NCBI RefSeq assembly: GCF_027484945.1
Contig: NZ_JAIXRZ010000065.1
Location: forward strand, 1 to 48,728
DNA: 48,728 bases
Direction: 5' to 3'
Source: Flavobacterium sp.
Lineage (GTDB): Bacteria > Bacteroidota > Bacteroidia > Flavobacteriales > Flavobacteriaceae
The notes below the pieces were generated by a model that worked only from the letters and a program-made list of their open reading frames with translations, searched no databases and was not told the DNA's origin. The translations under genes and the position numbers were made by a program. This document shows positions 22,620 through 31,152 of this stretch, in pieces. Each line of letters begins with the position of its first letter. The first letter of the stretch is position 1.

Positions 22620-23642
22620 TTAAGGTTTTGCAGTGCGCACACTGTCTTTTGCTTTTTTAGCAGCTTCTCGAGCTTCCAGCTGTTGTTTCCGTCGTTCTTC
22701 GGCCGCTTTTTTACGATCTTCTATTAATTTTTTACGGTCTTCAACCGATTTGGTTTTGGCAGCTTCTCGTTGCGCTTTGGCTTCATCTGCAGCTGCTTTA
22801 TTTTCATCCGCTTTTGAAGTATTTGTTTTGTCTATTGTTGAAGTTTCCGTATTTGGCTTTCCTTTCGATGTATCAGAAACTGTGCCAGTTTTTTTATTGT
22901 TTTTTTCTTCCAATTGCTGCTTGCGTTTTTCATCCGCTGCTTTTTTGCGTTCTTCGGCAGCTAACTTTTTCTCTTCAATCATTTTCAAACGGGCTGCTTT
23001 ACGCTCTTCCATTTGTTTTTGACGCTCCGTCATTTCTGGATTGTCAGCTATCATGTCTTCCAACTTTTCTTTGGATTCTTCTTCCTTCAATTGTTTTTTT
23101 GACATTTGCTGTCTTCGTTCAGCACGAGTTAACACACTAATGACGCGATCACTAATATCGTGTTTTTTAGCCGCAAAAAGCATCGTTAAATCTGATGATT
23201 TGTCGAAAACATAATCATATTTTCGAGCTTCAGCTAAATCTTGAACCGCATTAAAAACTTGATCTTGAATTGGTTTTACTAAAGTTGCTTTTTGAACCAC
23301 TAGGTCGCCATTTGGGCCAAATCGTTTTTGTTGATAATCTAATAATTCTTTTTCTTGGAATGCAATTTCTTCTTCGCGCTCTTCGATTAATTCTTTTGTT
23401 AAAAGGACTCGTTCGGTTTTTAAGACTTCTTTTAACTTTAAAATATCATTTTTTTTTGTTTCAATTTCTTGTTTCCATTTTTCTGCTTTTTGGTCCAATT
23501 GGTTTTTAGCTTCCGCATAGGCAGGTACTTTATCCAAAATATAGGCCATATCAATATAGCCTACTTTTATACCGCGGGATTGTGAAAAACTCCAATTTAT
23601 AGAAGCGAGAATCACAAAAAAAAGAAAAATCAGTTTTTTCAT
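22620..23642 (-). CDS. OmpH/Skp family protein with long charged C-terminal tail
   Basis: A 340-residue OmpH-family protein. From the ATG at 23642 a signal peptide covers residues about 1-21 (ending WSFSQS). An OmpH domain spans about 25-180 (VGYIDMAYILDKVPAY, then helical arms, then YDYVFDKSSDLTMLFAAKK). Residues about 180-340 form a highly charged Lys/Glu/Ala/Arg tail with near-repeats of the type KKAAEERRKQQLE, likely a long single helix or coiled coil. In-frame codons upstream of 23642 overlap the end of bamA and would put the signal peptide internally, so they are rejected. It sits 34 bases after bamA, consistent with a chaperone feeding the BAM complex. Confidence 0.9.
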   Translation of the reverse strand: MKKLIFLFFVILASINWSFSQSRGIKVGYIDMAYILDKVPAYAEAKNQLDQKAEKWKQEIETKKNDILKLKEVLKTERVLLTKELIEEREEEIAFQEKELLDYQQKRFGPNGDLVVQKATLVKPIQDQVFNAVQDLAEARKYDYVFDKSSDLTMLFAAKKHDISDRVISVLTRAERRQQMSKKQLKEEESKEKLEDMIADNPEMTERQKQMEERKAARLKMIEEKKLAAEERKKAADEKRKQQLEEKNNKKTGTVSDTSKGKPNTETSTIDKTNTSKADENKAAADEAKAQREAAKTKSVEDRKKLIEDRKKAAEERRKQQLEAREAAKKAKDSVRTAKP

Positions 23643-23676
23643 AAAGATGCGTATTAGCATTGCTTTAGCAAATATA

Positions 23677-26313
23677 CTAAAATTGTTGTCCAATAATAAA
23701 ATGCGTTTGCCATCCGCCTATTTGTGTCGTACCCGGGATATAATCAAAGCCATGAGCAAAGTCAATACCCAATAAACCAAAGGCCGGCATGAATACACGA
23801 ATACCAAAACCGGCAGATCGTTGTATAGCAAACGGATTATAGTCCTTAAAATTGTCATACGAAGCCCCACCTTCTAAAAAAGTGAGCCCGTAAATTGATG
23901 CGGCCGCTTTTAAAGTTATAGGATAACGCAATTCAAGGGAGAATTTATTATAAATCGTCCCACCAAAAACAGACGATAATGATTGGTTTGGATAACCACG
24001 TAATTGGATCATTTCACGGCCGTCTAATGAAAAGTTGGCCAATCCATCTCCTCCAACAAAGAAGCGTTCAAAAGGCACAACTCCTCGGGAAGCATTATAA
24101 GCGCCCAAGAATCCAAATTCAGATAAGCTACGTAAAACTAAATTACCTCGAACTTTGGTGAATACTTCACTTTTAAATTTGATTTTATAATATTCTAGCC
24201 AGTTAAATCGTTTTTGGTCGTACTTCGATTGGTTTAAATCGGCATCCAAATAATTGTCCACTTTTGCATAGGTTCCATCCTCCAATTTTTTAACATAATC
24301 ATTCGGAGTGATTCCACTGCTTGCCGCAATCATCGTATTCGGGTCAAATTTTAATTTATATTCAGGGGATTGTTTTAATGCATCATAATCGATTTTACTT
24401 ATCAACGAGTAAGGAGGCGAAAATTTGGTAGAAATACTAAATTCTGATCCACGGGTTGGATAAATCGGATTGACACCCTTATTATTTCTTGTTAAACCAA
24501 GGTTGATTCCAAAATTGCGCGAACTCCCGTTCCCAAAATTAAATAATCCAGTATTGTAATTGTTCAAATTGTAGTATTGGAAACTTAGATTTGACGATGC
24601 TACAAAATAATCATCAGGTATGGTTAATCGTTTTGCTAAACCTACAGATACCGTAGTGATATCAAAGCTTTTGGATCGGTCTACACTATTGATTGAACCG
24701 GTAAATAGAAACTGTTTACTTTGTGAAATCGATGTCGAAAAACTCACGGGCTTTTTCCCGCCAAACCAGGGTTCTGAAAATGAAAAACTATAGGTTCTAA
24801 AAAAGGTACTAGCTTGAAGACGCAACGATAATTTTTGACCATCTCCCATAGGAAGCGGGTGATACGCTTCTTTTTTAAATAGGTTTTGAATGGAGAAGTT
24901 ATTAAATGAAAGTCCGAGCGTTCCGATAAAACCTCCGCCGCCATAACCCCCTTGGAGCTCAACCTGACTGGATCCTCGTTCAACTAAATTGTATTCAATA
25001 TCTACTGTACCCGCAGTGGGATCTACATTTTTAAATTTAGGATCAATTGCTTCGGCATCAAAGAATCCCAATTGTCCAATTTCACGAACGGTACGTACCA
25101 AGTCATCTTTACTGTATTTTTCACCCGGTTTTGTTCGTAATTCACGATAAATAACTTTGTCGTTGGTTTTGTCATTGCCGACTACTGAGATTTTATTGAA
25201 ATAAGCCACGGGGCCTTCAATTACTCGTATTTCAAAATCGATGGAGTCTTTTTCAGTTTTTACTTCTACTGCATTAATTGTCGAGAAAAGGTAGCCATTG
25301 TTTTGGTATAAATTGGTAATATCCTCTCCATCAGGTTTTGTTTTATCAGAAATACGTTTTTCTAATAAAACACCATTATACGTTTCCCCTTTTTTAATTC
25401 CTAGTAAGCTCGCTAGTACTTGATCAGAGTAGACGGAATTTCCTAAAAACTTAATATTTCCAAAATAATATTTATTACCCTCTTCAACTTTAATTTTTAA
25501 AGCGAGTTTTTGTTTTTTCTCATTCAACCAAACCGTATCTGAAACAATACGCGCATCACGAAAACCTTTTTCTTTGTATTTATCTACAATTTTTGTTAAG
25601 TCCTCGGTGTATTTGCTTTTGATAAATTTAGAAGCTTTAAAAACACGTATTAGATTACGTTGTTTAGTTTCTTTCATTGCTTTGCGCAACTTAGCATCGG
25701 AAAATTTTTCATTCCCTTCAAAATCAATCGAAGCAATTTTAATTTTGTTTCCTTTGTTGATGGCAACCAACATATTCACTTGATTTGAAGTGGTGTCGGT
25801 GGGTGTGGTCTTTACAATAACTTTGGTGTTGAAATACCCTTCTTTTTTGTACTTGTTTTCTAAGTAATTTCGCGTTGTTGTAATTAAATTTTCATTGACA
25901 ATTTTTCCTTTAGTCAATGCGTTTTCTTTAATAAGATCTTCAATTTTATTTTTTTTAATACCGTTAATACGAACCTCATTCAGTTTAGGTAGTTCAACAA
26001 TGTTTAAATCTAGGTCTATGGTGTCTCCGCGAACATCCCCTACATAAAAGTCAATGTCGCTGAACAAGCCTAGCTTCCCTAATTTTTTGATTGCATTACT
26101 AATTTGCTCACCGGGAACCGTGATTTGTTGTCCTTTTTCAAGTCCAGCAAAGGTAACCACCGTCATTTGGTTGTAACTGATTTTTCCGGTTACATTTACA
26201 TTTCCGAGTATGAATTTTTTTCCCTGTTCAAAAGGCAGTCGGTTTTCATTTTGAGCCGATAATTGGCTACTCATTCCTATGAATAAGAAAATAAGAAATA
26301 CTATTGCTCTCAT
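23677..26313 (-). CDS. bamA: outer-membrane assembly factor BamA
   Basis: BamA is the essential Omp85 protein that folds and inserts beta-barrels into the outer membrane. From the ATG at 26313 the product has 878 residues: a signal peptide (MRAIVFLIFLFIG to LSAQ), POTRA repeats over about residues 30-430, and a 16-stranded barrel ending in the aromatic terminal residue (FIIGQQF). The barrel signature is visible around RGSEFSIS and FVGGDGLANFSLDGREMIQL. The frame is open upstream into uppS, but only the 26313 ATG is followed by a proper signal peptide, 1 base after the uppS stop. Operon: DUF6089, uppS, bamA, two ompH genes. Confidence 0.96.
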   Translation of the reverse strand: MRAIVFLIFLFIGMSSQLSAQNENRLPFEQGKKFILGNVNVTGKISYNQMTVVTFAGLEKGQQITVPGEQISNAIKKLGKLGLFSDIDFYVGDVRGDTIDLDLNIVELPKLNEVRINGIKKNKIEDLIKENALTKGKIVNENLITTTRNYLENKYKKEGYFNTKVIVKTTPTDTTSNQVNMLVAINKGNKIKIASIDFEGNEKFSDAKLRKAMKETKQRNLIRVFKASKFIKSKYTEDLTKIVDKYKEKGFRDARIVSDTVWLNEKKQKLALKIKVEEGNKYYFGNIKFLGNSVYSDQVLASLLGIKKGETYNGVLLEKRISDKTKPDGEDITNLYQNNGYLFSTINAVEVKTEKDSIDFEIRVIEGPVAYFNKISVVGNDKTNDKVIYRELRTKPGEKYSKDDLVRTVREIGQLGFFDAEAIDPKFKNVDPTAGTVDIEYNLVERGSSQVELQGGYGGGGFIGTLGLSFNNFSIQNLFKKEAYHPLPMGDGQKLSLRLQASTFFRTYSFSFSEPWFGGKKPVSFSTSISQSKQFLFTGSINSVDRSKSFDITTVSVGLAKRLTIPDDYFVASSNLSFQYYNLNNYNTGLFNFGNGSSRNFGINLGLTRNNKGVNPIYPTRGSEFSISTKFSPPYSLISKIDYDALKQSPEYKLKFDPNTMIAASSGITPNDYVKKLEDGTYAKVDNYLDADLNQSKYDQKRFNWLEYYKIKFKSEVFTKVRGNLVLRSLSEFGFLGAYNASRGVVPFERFFVGGDGLANFSLDGREMIQLRGYPNQSLSSVFGGTIYNKFSLELRYPITLKAAASIYGLTFLEGGASYDNFKDYNPFAIQRSAGFGIRVFMPAFGLLGIDFAHGFDYIPGTTQIGGWQTHFIIGQQF

Positions 26314-26314
26314 C

Positions 26315-27061
26315 TTAGGATATATGGATTTGTTCGCTCGTTTTTCCAAATCTTCGTTCTCTTTTTTGGTAACTGATAATGGCTTCATACAAATGTTCAT
26401 CCGTAAAATCAGGCCACAAAACATCGGTAAAATAAAACTCTGCATAGGCAATTTGCCACAACAAGAAATTACTAATTCTGTGCTCCCCACTGGTTCTGAT
26501 TACTAAATCAACATCGGGTAAATTGTGTGTGTAAAGATGTTGATTAATAATCGAATCATCTATAGCCTCAATTGAAATTATATTATTTTTAACTTTGTCA
26601 CTTATCGTTTTAACAACATTTAATAGTTCTTCCCGCGACCCATAACTAATGGCGAGTGTTAACGTCATTTTCGTGTTGTCTTTGGTTTTGTCTATTACAT
26701 CCAATAGTTCGTTGCGTGTAGTCTTTGGGAGAAGTTCCAAATTGCCAATAGCGTTTAATCGAATGTTGTTTTTTTGAAGGGATTTGAGCTCTGATTTTAA
26801 AGATTTAACCAATAATTTCATTAAAGTTTCCACTTCTAATTTGGGTCGGTTCCAATTTTCGGTAGAAAAGGCATATAAAGTCAGATAGCCAACACCTAAT
26901 CGGGCACAAGTTTCTACGGTTGTTTTCACAGATTTTGTGCCGCGTTCATGGCCAAAAGTTCGCAACATCCCTTGTTTTTTAGCCCAACGACCATTACCAT
27001 CCATTATGATTGCAATGTGTTGCGGTAAATTATCCAAATTTAGGTTTTCAAACAAACTCAT
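26315..27061 (-). CDS. uppS: isoprenyl transferase (undecaprenyl diphosphate synthase)
   Basis: UppS condenses isopentenyl diphosphates in cis onto farnesyl diphosphate to give the C55 carrier lipid for peptidoglycan and surface glycans. The 248-residue length is normal. The catalytic and diphosphate-binding motif is HIAIIMDGNGRWAKKQG with Asp21. The mid-domain LTLYAFSTENWNRP and C-terminal DLVIRTSGEHRISNFLLWQ, with its conserved Arg and Ser, are diagnostic. The ATG at 27061 lies 3 bases after the DUF6089 gene, and bamA starts 1 base after its stop, so carrier-lipid and outer-membrane biogenesis genes are physically coupled. Confidence 0.97.
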   Translation of the reverse strand: MSLFENLNLDNLPQHIAIIMDGNGRWAKKQGMLRTFGHERGTKSVKTTVETCARLGVGYLTLYAFSTENWNRPKLEVETLMKLLVKSLKSELKSLQKNNIRLNAIGNLELLPKTTRNELLDVIDKTKDNTKMTLTLAISYGSREELLNVVKTISDKVKNNIISIEAIDDSIINQHLYTHNLPDVDLVIRTSGEHRISNFLLWQIAYAEFYFTDVLWPDFTDEHLYEAIISYQKRERRFGKTSEQIHIS

Positions 27062-27064
27062 AAT

Positions 27065-27745
27065 TTAATCTGCACAAAAGCAGGGTTTATTTCCAAAGGT
27101 ATAGGTTAATGTAAATCCCGAGAATACATACCAATCCTTACTTGTTAAATTGCCAAATTGAAGACTTTGTAAATCTTCGTTTTTGGGATTACTTCCGTCT
27201 AAATTATCGGTTAAAGTATAGCGCGCGCCCACTTCAAAACCTAAAATCCAACTATCGGTAATATTGCCTTTTATTCCAACAATCATCGGAATAGAAAATG
27301 TTCCACTATTGATATCTACTTTGGTGCGTCCGTTTAAAACATACAGCTCATCATAATTGGTCAACGATACACCGGTAAATACATAGGGTGTAAATTGTTG
27401 TTCCAATTGATGCAAATCGAATTCAAAAAAATTAAATTCCATTCCGGCAGTAATTTCGCGAACCGTATTCGAAAAATTATACCCCCTTTTGTTTCGTCCG
27501 GGCACCTCAGAATCAATGTCGTTTGCGCTAATTTTTCCCTGAATGAACGATAATCGATACGCGTGACGTGTGCTGCGGTTCCACTTGTACAAAACACCAA
27601 ACGAAAATTCATTAGGATTAATGTAGGTGGTTTTACCAACGTCGCCAATATAATTTGCTCCCCCCAAGAAAACTCCAACTTCATGTATTTGAGCGTTTAA
27701 TCCGGAAAAACAACTAATTAAAATCGCTAAAAATAATCGTTTCAT
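27065..27745 (-). CDS. DUF6089 family outer-membrane protein
   Basis: A 226-residue secreted protein with a signal peptide (residues about 1-18, ending LNA) and a small beta-barrel-like body rich in alternating aromatic and glycine residues (EVGVFLGGANYIGDVG early, then ARYTLTDNLDGS). These features match the family Bacteroidota databases call DUF6089, usually placed beside uppS and bamA. An unusual Cys-Phe-Cys (KPCFCAD) closes the protein. The ATG at 27745 precedes the signal peptide; an in-frame codon 21 bases upstream is less likely because the -7 element would sit too close. It is first in the envelope operon. Function unknown. Confidence 0.82.
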   Translation of the reverse strand: MKRLFLAILISCFSGLNAQIHEVGVFLGGANYIGDVGKTTYINPNEFSFGVLYKWNRSTRHAYRLSFIQGKISANDIDSEVPGRNKRGYNFSNTVREITAGMEFNFFEFDLHQLEQQFTPYVFTGVSLTNYDELYVLNGRTKVDINSGTFSIPMIVGIKGNITDSWILGFEVGARYTLTDNLDGSNPKNEDLQSLQFGNLTSKDWYVFSGFTLTYTFGNKPCFCAD

Positions 27746-27763
27746 TAAATGAAAAATAGCGTG

Positions 27764-27771
27764 CAAATATA
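27764..27771 (-). promoter_or_regulatory. -7 element of the DUF6089-uppS-bamA-ompH operon
   Basis: Minus-strand TATATTTG lies 18 bases upstream of the DUF6089 ATG. No close -33 TTG (the nearest is about 26 bases upstream). The rest of the 164-base gap 27746-27909 shows no gene. Confidence 0.5.
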
Positions 27772-27909
27772 ATAATTATCAGTACTTAATGAACATTCAA
27801 TCTCGATTTCTGATAAATAAAAATAAACACAATTCGACTTAAAAATAGTTGGACTTTGTACAGCCCGAACTACAAACGAAAAAAAAGTGTTACTAGTGTG
27901 CCCAATGCG

Positions 27910-28794
27910 TTAATTTCTTTTGTCTTCTCCCCATAGTAATTTGCTTCGTAATGTGGTTAAAAAACTCTCTTCTGGGATTTCAACCATACGAATGGTAAAT
28001 GGATTTTTTCGAATGACTAAAGTTTCATTTCGATTTAAAGTTGCAATCCGTGAATCCAAAGACACCATGTAGTTTGCTTCTCGTCCGGATACTTGAAGTC
28101 GAATTTCTGTTGAGTCGGGAATAACTAGGGGGCGGGCATTCAAATTATGTGGTGCAATTGGAGTGACAACCCAACTTTGAACGTCGGGAGTTAGCACAGG
28201 TCCGCCACAACTTAATGAATAACCTGTAGAACCTGTGGGTGTTGCGATAATTAAACCATCGGCCCAATAGGAAGTAAGGTATTCTCCATTTAAATAGGTG
28301 TCAATAGTAATCATTGATGTAGTGTCTTTCCGACTAACCGATACTTCATTTAATGCAAAATTGAGTGTGCCAATGGAGGGGTTGTTTGGTTCACATTCCA
28401 GTTGTAATAAAGTGCGCTCTGAGATTGTATATTTTTGATCTAAAACCAACTGAAGAAATTCCTCAATATTATCTTTTTGCACTTTGGCCAGAAAACCTAA
28501 CCGACCGGCATTGATGCCTAATATTGGAATTCCAGAACCGCGTACAAAAGTAGCAGCACGTAAAATAGTACCATCGCCACCAATACTAATCATTAAATCA
28601 AAGGAGATGTCCAGGTCGGAATGTGTTTCAAATGTGGCATATTCCTTTTTTAAAATTTGTTCGTTACAAAGAATTTTAAGAAATGCTGCTTCGATTACCA
28701 ATTCAACGTGGTTTTTCTTTAAAAATAAAAAAATGTCCTTGATAATTGGACGGGTGTCATTTTGATAATATTGTCCAAAGATGGCGATTTTCAT
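27910..28794 (-). CDS. nadK: NAD kinase
   Basis: NadK phosphorylates NAD to NADP in the cytoplasm. The 294-residue protein carries the catalytic GGDGT motif at residues 72-76 (Asp74), the NAD-contact pattern FALNEVSVSR, and the Gly-rich ADGLIIATPTGSTGYSLSCGGP stretch that closes the active site. Length and order of motifs are typical. The ATG at 28794 lies 4 bases after the CBS gene stop, so these two genes form an operon transcribed divergently from pdxJ. No good hairpin terminator was found downstream, though a T-rich run follows the stop. Confidence 0.97.
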   Translation of the reverse strand: MKIAIFGQYYQNDTRPIIKDIFLFLKKNHVELVIEAAFLKILCNEQILKKEYATFETHSDLDISFDLMISIGGDGTILRAATFVRGSGIPILGINAGRLGFLAKVQKDNIEEFLQLVLDQKYTISERTLLQLECEPNNPSIGTLNFALNEVSVSRKDTTSMITIDTYLNGEYLTSYWADGLIIATPTGSTGYSLSCGGPVLTPDVQSWVVTPIAPHNLNARPLVIPDSTEIRLQVSGREANYMVSLDSRIATLNRNETLVIRKNPFTIRMVEIPEESFLTTLRSKLLWGEDKRN

Positions 28795-28798
28795 ACCA

Positions 28799-29461
28799 TT
28801 AAATATTTAAAAAACGATTAAGATAATCCGATCGTTCTTTGAGGTTGTTCAAGTATTGATCTTCGTGATGCTCAGAAACTATTTCATAATTATACCTTCG
28901 AAATGTTTGAATGATATCATTCATTGGACCAATGGCAATTTTTATAGTAATTACGATACTATCGTTTTGGGCATCAGAAATAAAAACACCCAAAACGCGA
29001 CCGTTATTGCTCTCGATAATTTGGGTAATTTGACTCATGGAATAGTCGTTAATGCCTTTTCGAATCACAATAACACCTCCTTGTTCTTTTAAAAAAGGTG
29101 TTTCGTAAAAGAATTTTACAATAGCTTCCAGCTCATAATATCCCAGATAGGCATTCGTTTCATCGTCTAAAACCGGTACAACATTACAGTGGTTTTTTGC
29201 AAAAACTTCTAAAACATCGAGCCACATCATGCTTTTTCGACTGAAAAATCCCTCCAATGCATAGCGGTAATCTACTAGTTTTTTGTCGCTATCCAAAGTT
29301 TCTACATCATCTGCTGCGATACTTCCGATATATATTCCTTCATTTAGTACAGGAAAATGAGAGAATGATTCCGCCTCAAAAAAATCTTGCGTGGCCGCAA
29401 TAGTACTATCGCAAGCTAGTGCAGGGTAATCGTTGCTGATGTAATCGTTTATTTCCGTCAT
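28799..29461 (-). CDS. CBS-domain protein with C-terminal ACT-like segment
   Basis: A 220-residue cytoplasmic protein. Residues about 8-125 form a pair of CBS domains, which usually sense adenine nucleotides; the pattern FPVLNEGIYIGSI in the first and VVPVLDDETNAYLGYY in the second is clear. Residues about 140-205 (ITQIIESNNGRVLGVFIS) resemble an ACT-type regulatory fold, giving an AcuB-like architecture. The partner enzyme is unknown; tight coupling to nadK (4-base gap) suggests a link to nucleotide status, which is inference. A near-consensus -7 (TTATTTTG) lies 23 bases upstream at 29484-29491. Confidence 0.85.
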   Translation of the reverse strand: MTEINDYISNDYPALACDSTIAATQDFFEAESFSHFPVLNEGIYIGSIAADDVETLDSDKKLVDYRYALEGFFSRKSMMWLDVLEVFAKNHCNVVPVLDDETNAYLGYYELEAIVKFFYETPFLKEQGGVIVIRKGINDYSMSQITQIIESNNGRVLGVFISDAQNDSIVITIKIAIGPMNDIIQTFRRYNYEIVSEHHEDQYLNNLKERSDYLNRFLNI

Positions 29462-29527
29462 TGAGCATTTTCTAATTACAGTGCAAAATAATCATTTTTT
29501 TGGTTCTCTAATGCGGATTTTAACTTG

Positions 29528-29535
29528 TATTTTTG
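29528..29535 (+). promoter_or_regulatory. -7 element of pdxJ
   Basis: TATTTTTG lies 23 bases before the pdxJ ATG at 29559. A TTG at 29500-29502 is 25 bases upstream, slightly beyond ideal spacing. Confidence 0.5.
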
Positions 29536-29558
29536 TATTTCAATTTGAAAAAAGCAGC

Positions 29559-30272
29559 ATGACGAAATTAAGTGTTAATATCAATAAGATTGCCACCTTG
29601 CGGAATGCCCGTGGCGGGAATGTCCCCGATTTGCTTAAAGTTGCCCGAGATGTTCAATCTTTTGGTGCTCAAGGAATTACTGTTCATCCCCGTCCCGATG
29701 AACGTCATGTGCGTTATCAAGATGCGCGTGATTTGCGGAAAATCGTAACCACAGAATACAATATTGAAGGAAATCCGCAGCATAATTTTATTGATTTGGT
29801 ACTCGAGTGCCGCCCTGAACAGGTAACACTTGTCCCCGATGCAGTTGGAGCCATTACATCGTCTGCCGGCTGGGATACGCTTAAAAATCAATCGTATTTA
29901 AAGGAAGTGATTGCGGAATTTAAGCGTAACGGAATTCGAACTTCAATATTTGTAGATCCCATAGAGGCAATGGTTGAAGGGGCTTTAGCAACAGGTACAG
30001 ACCGTATTGAATTGTATACGGAACAATTTGCGCACAGCTACGCCCTGGGTGATACTCGCGGAATTGAACCGTACCAAAAGGCAGCCGAAAAGGCGCTTGA
30101 AGTCGGACTCGGTATCAACGCGGGTCATGATTTAAGTTTAGATAACATTTATTTTTTTAAACAAAACATCCCAGGTTTATTAGAAGTTTCTATTGGTCAT
30201 GCTTTAATTTCTGAGGCATTGTATTTAGGATTGGAAAATGTAGTGAATATGTATTTGCAAAAATTGAAATAA
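29559..30272 (+). CDS. pdxJ: pyridoxine 5'-phosphate synthase
   Basis: PdxJ condenses 1-deoxy-D-xylulose 5-phosphate with 3-amino-2-oxopropyl phosphate to form pyridoxine 5'-phosphate, the last ring-closing step of DXP-dependent vitamin B6 synthesis. The 237-residue TIM barrel has LSVNINKIATLRNARGG at the N-terminus, HPRPDERHVRY (about 44-54) with the active-site residues, and GLGINAGHDLS near the C-terminus. The ATG at 29559 is preferred: the upstream in-frame extension overlaps the promoter. No other pdx genes are in the window. The short gap 30273-30336 holds only small AT-rich repeats (CTCATAA twice). Confidence 0.96.
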   Translation: MTKLSVNINKIATLRNARGGNVPDLLKVARDVQSFGAQGITVHPRPDERHVRYQDARDLRKIVTTEYNIEGNPQHNFIDLVLECRPEQVTLVPDAVGAITSSAGWDTLKNQSYLKEVIAEFKRNGIRTSIFVDPIEAMVEGALATGTDRIELYTEQFAHSYALGDTRGIEPYQKAAEKALEVGLGINAGHDLSLDNIYFFKQNIPGLLEVSIGHALISEALYLGLENVVNMYLQKLK

Positions 30273-30336
30273 ATCAAATACCGATTTTATGACCTACAAG
30301 TAATTGGTTTCAACTCATAACTCATAACTTTTATAA

Positions 30337-31101
30337 ATGTTGTTTTCTAGAATAGAAGGCGAGGGAATGCCGCTAATCATCATCCATGGATTTATGGGGA
30401 TGTCGGATAATTGGAAATCCTTTGCAGGACAATATGCCGCTTTGGGCTATCAGGTTCATTTATTGGATTTACGCAATCACGGGAAGAGTTTTCATTCGGA
30501 TATTTTTACGTATGAAGATATGGTTCAAGATATAATTGATTACACGAAAGCCCATTCAATTAAAATGATGGATATTATAGGTCATTCAATGGGTGGAAAA
30601 ATAGCAATGCTTTTGGCAGTACAGCATCCAGGATTGGTACGTAAATTAGTAGTGGCAGACATAGGTCCCAAATACTATGCGCCTCACCATCAAGAGATTT
30701 TGGCTGGACTCAATGCGGTTGATTTTTCTATTCAGCCCGATCGTGCTCAGGTTGATGCTGTGCTTTATCCGTTTATTCCCGATTTTGGAACCCGGCAGTT
30801 TTTGATGAAAAATTTGTATTGGAAAACTCCAGGACAATTGGATTTTCGTTTTAATTTAAAGGTCTTTAATGCCCAAATTGAGCAAGTTGGTCAAGCCTTG
30901 CCCGAAAATACCCAATTTGAAGGAGCTACTTTATTTATTCGTGGAGGCAATTCGAAATACATTCTAGATACCGATTGGCATTCAATTCAAGATCACTTTC
31001 CTAACGCCGTACTAGCGACCATTCCCGGCGTAGGGCATTGGTTGCATGCCGAAAATCCAGCTGCTTTTTTTGATAGTACCAGTCGCTTTTTAATAGCATA
31101 A
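30337..31101 (+). CDS. alpha/beta hydrolase (YbfF-like esterase)
   Basis: A 254-residue alpha/beta hydrolase. The oxyanion-hole motif is IIIHGFMGMSDNW, the nucleophile elbow is IGHSMGG with Ser84, and the catalytic His is His235 in GVGHWLHAENP. Overall sequence and length are closest to the YbfF group of short acyl-ester/thioesterases; the physiological substrate is not known. The start ATG at 30337 gives an N-terminus of usual length. It probably forms a single-gene or pdxJ-linked unit ending at the hairpin 31109-31130. Confidence 0.85.
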   Translation: MLFSRIEGEGMPLIIIHGFMGMSDNWKSFAGQYAALGYQVHLLDLRNHGKSFHSDIFTYEDMVQDIIDYTKAHSIKMMDIIGHSMGGKIAMLLAVQHPGLVRKLVVADIGPKYYAPHHQEILAGLNAVDFSIQPDRAQVDAVLYPFIPDFGTRQFLMKNLYWKTPGQLDFRFNLKVFNAQIEQVGQALPENTQFEGATLFIRGGNSKYILDTDWHSIQDHFPNAVLATIPGVGHWLHAENPAAFFDSTSRFLIA

Positions 31102-31108
31102 ATAAAAA

Positions 31109-31130
31109 AAGGCCTTCAAACGAAGGCCTT
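31109..31130. terminator. bidirectional rho-independent terminator
   Basis: Stem AAGGCCTTC (31109-31117) with GAAGGCCTT (31122-31130), loop AAAC. It has a run of A residues on the left and T residues on the right, so it can serve both the hydrolase gene and the convergent T9SS cargo gene. Confidence 0.88.
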
Positions 31131-31152
31131 TTCGATATTCTCAACTAAATAA

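Noticed and set aside
22633..23022. Long open frames antisense to the ompH charged tail
   Set aside because: They arise from the biased Lys/Glu-rich codons of ompH, encode Ser/Phe-rich low-complexity sequence, and have no start signals or family resemblance.
26314..26490. N-terminal extension of bamA upstream of 26313
   Set aside because: The frame is open but overlaps uppS, and the signal peptide would become internal. The ATG at 26313 fits the operon spacing.
27840..27909. Terminator hairpin downstream of nadK
   Set aside because: A T run follows on the minus strand, but only the short palindrome ACTAGT is present. No convincing stem was found.
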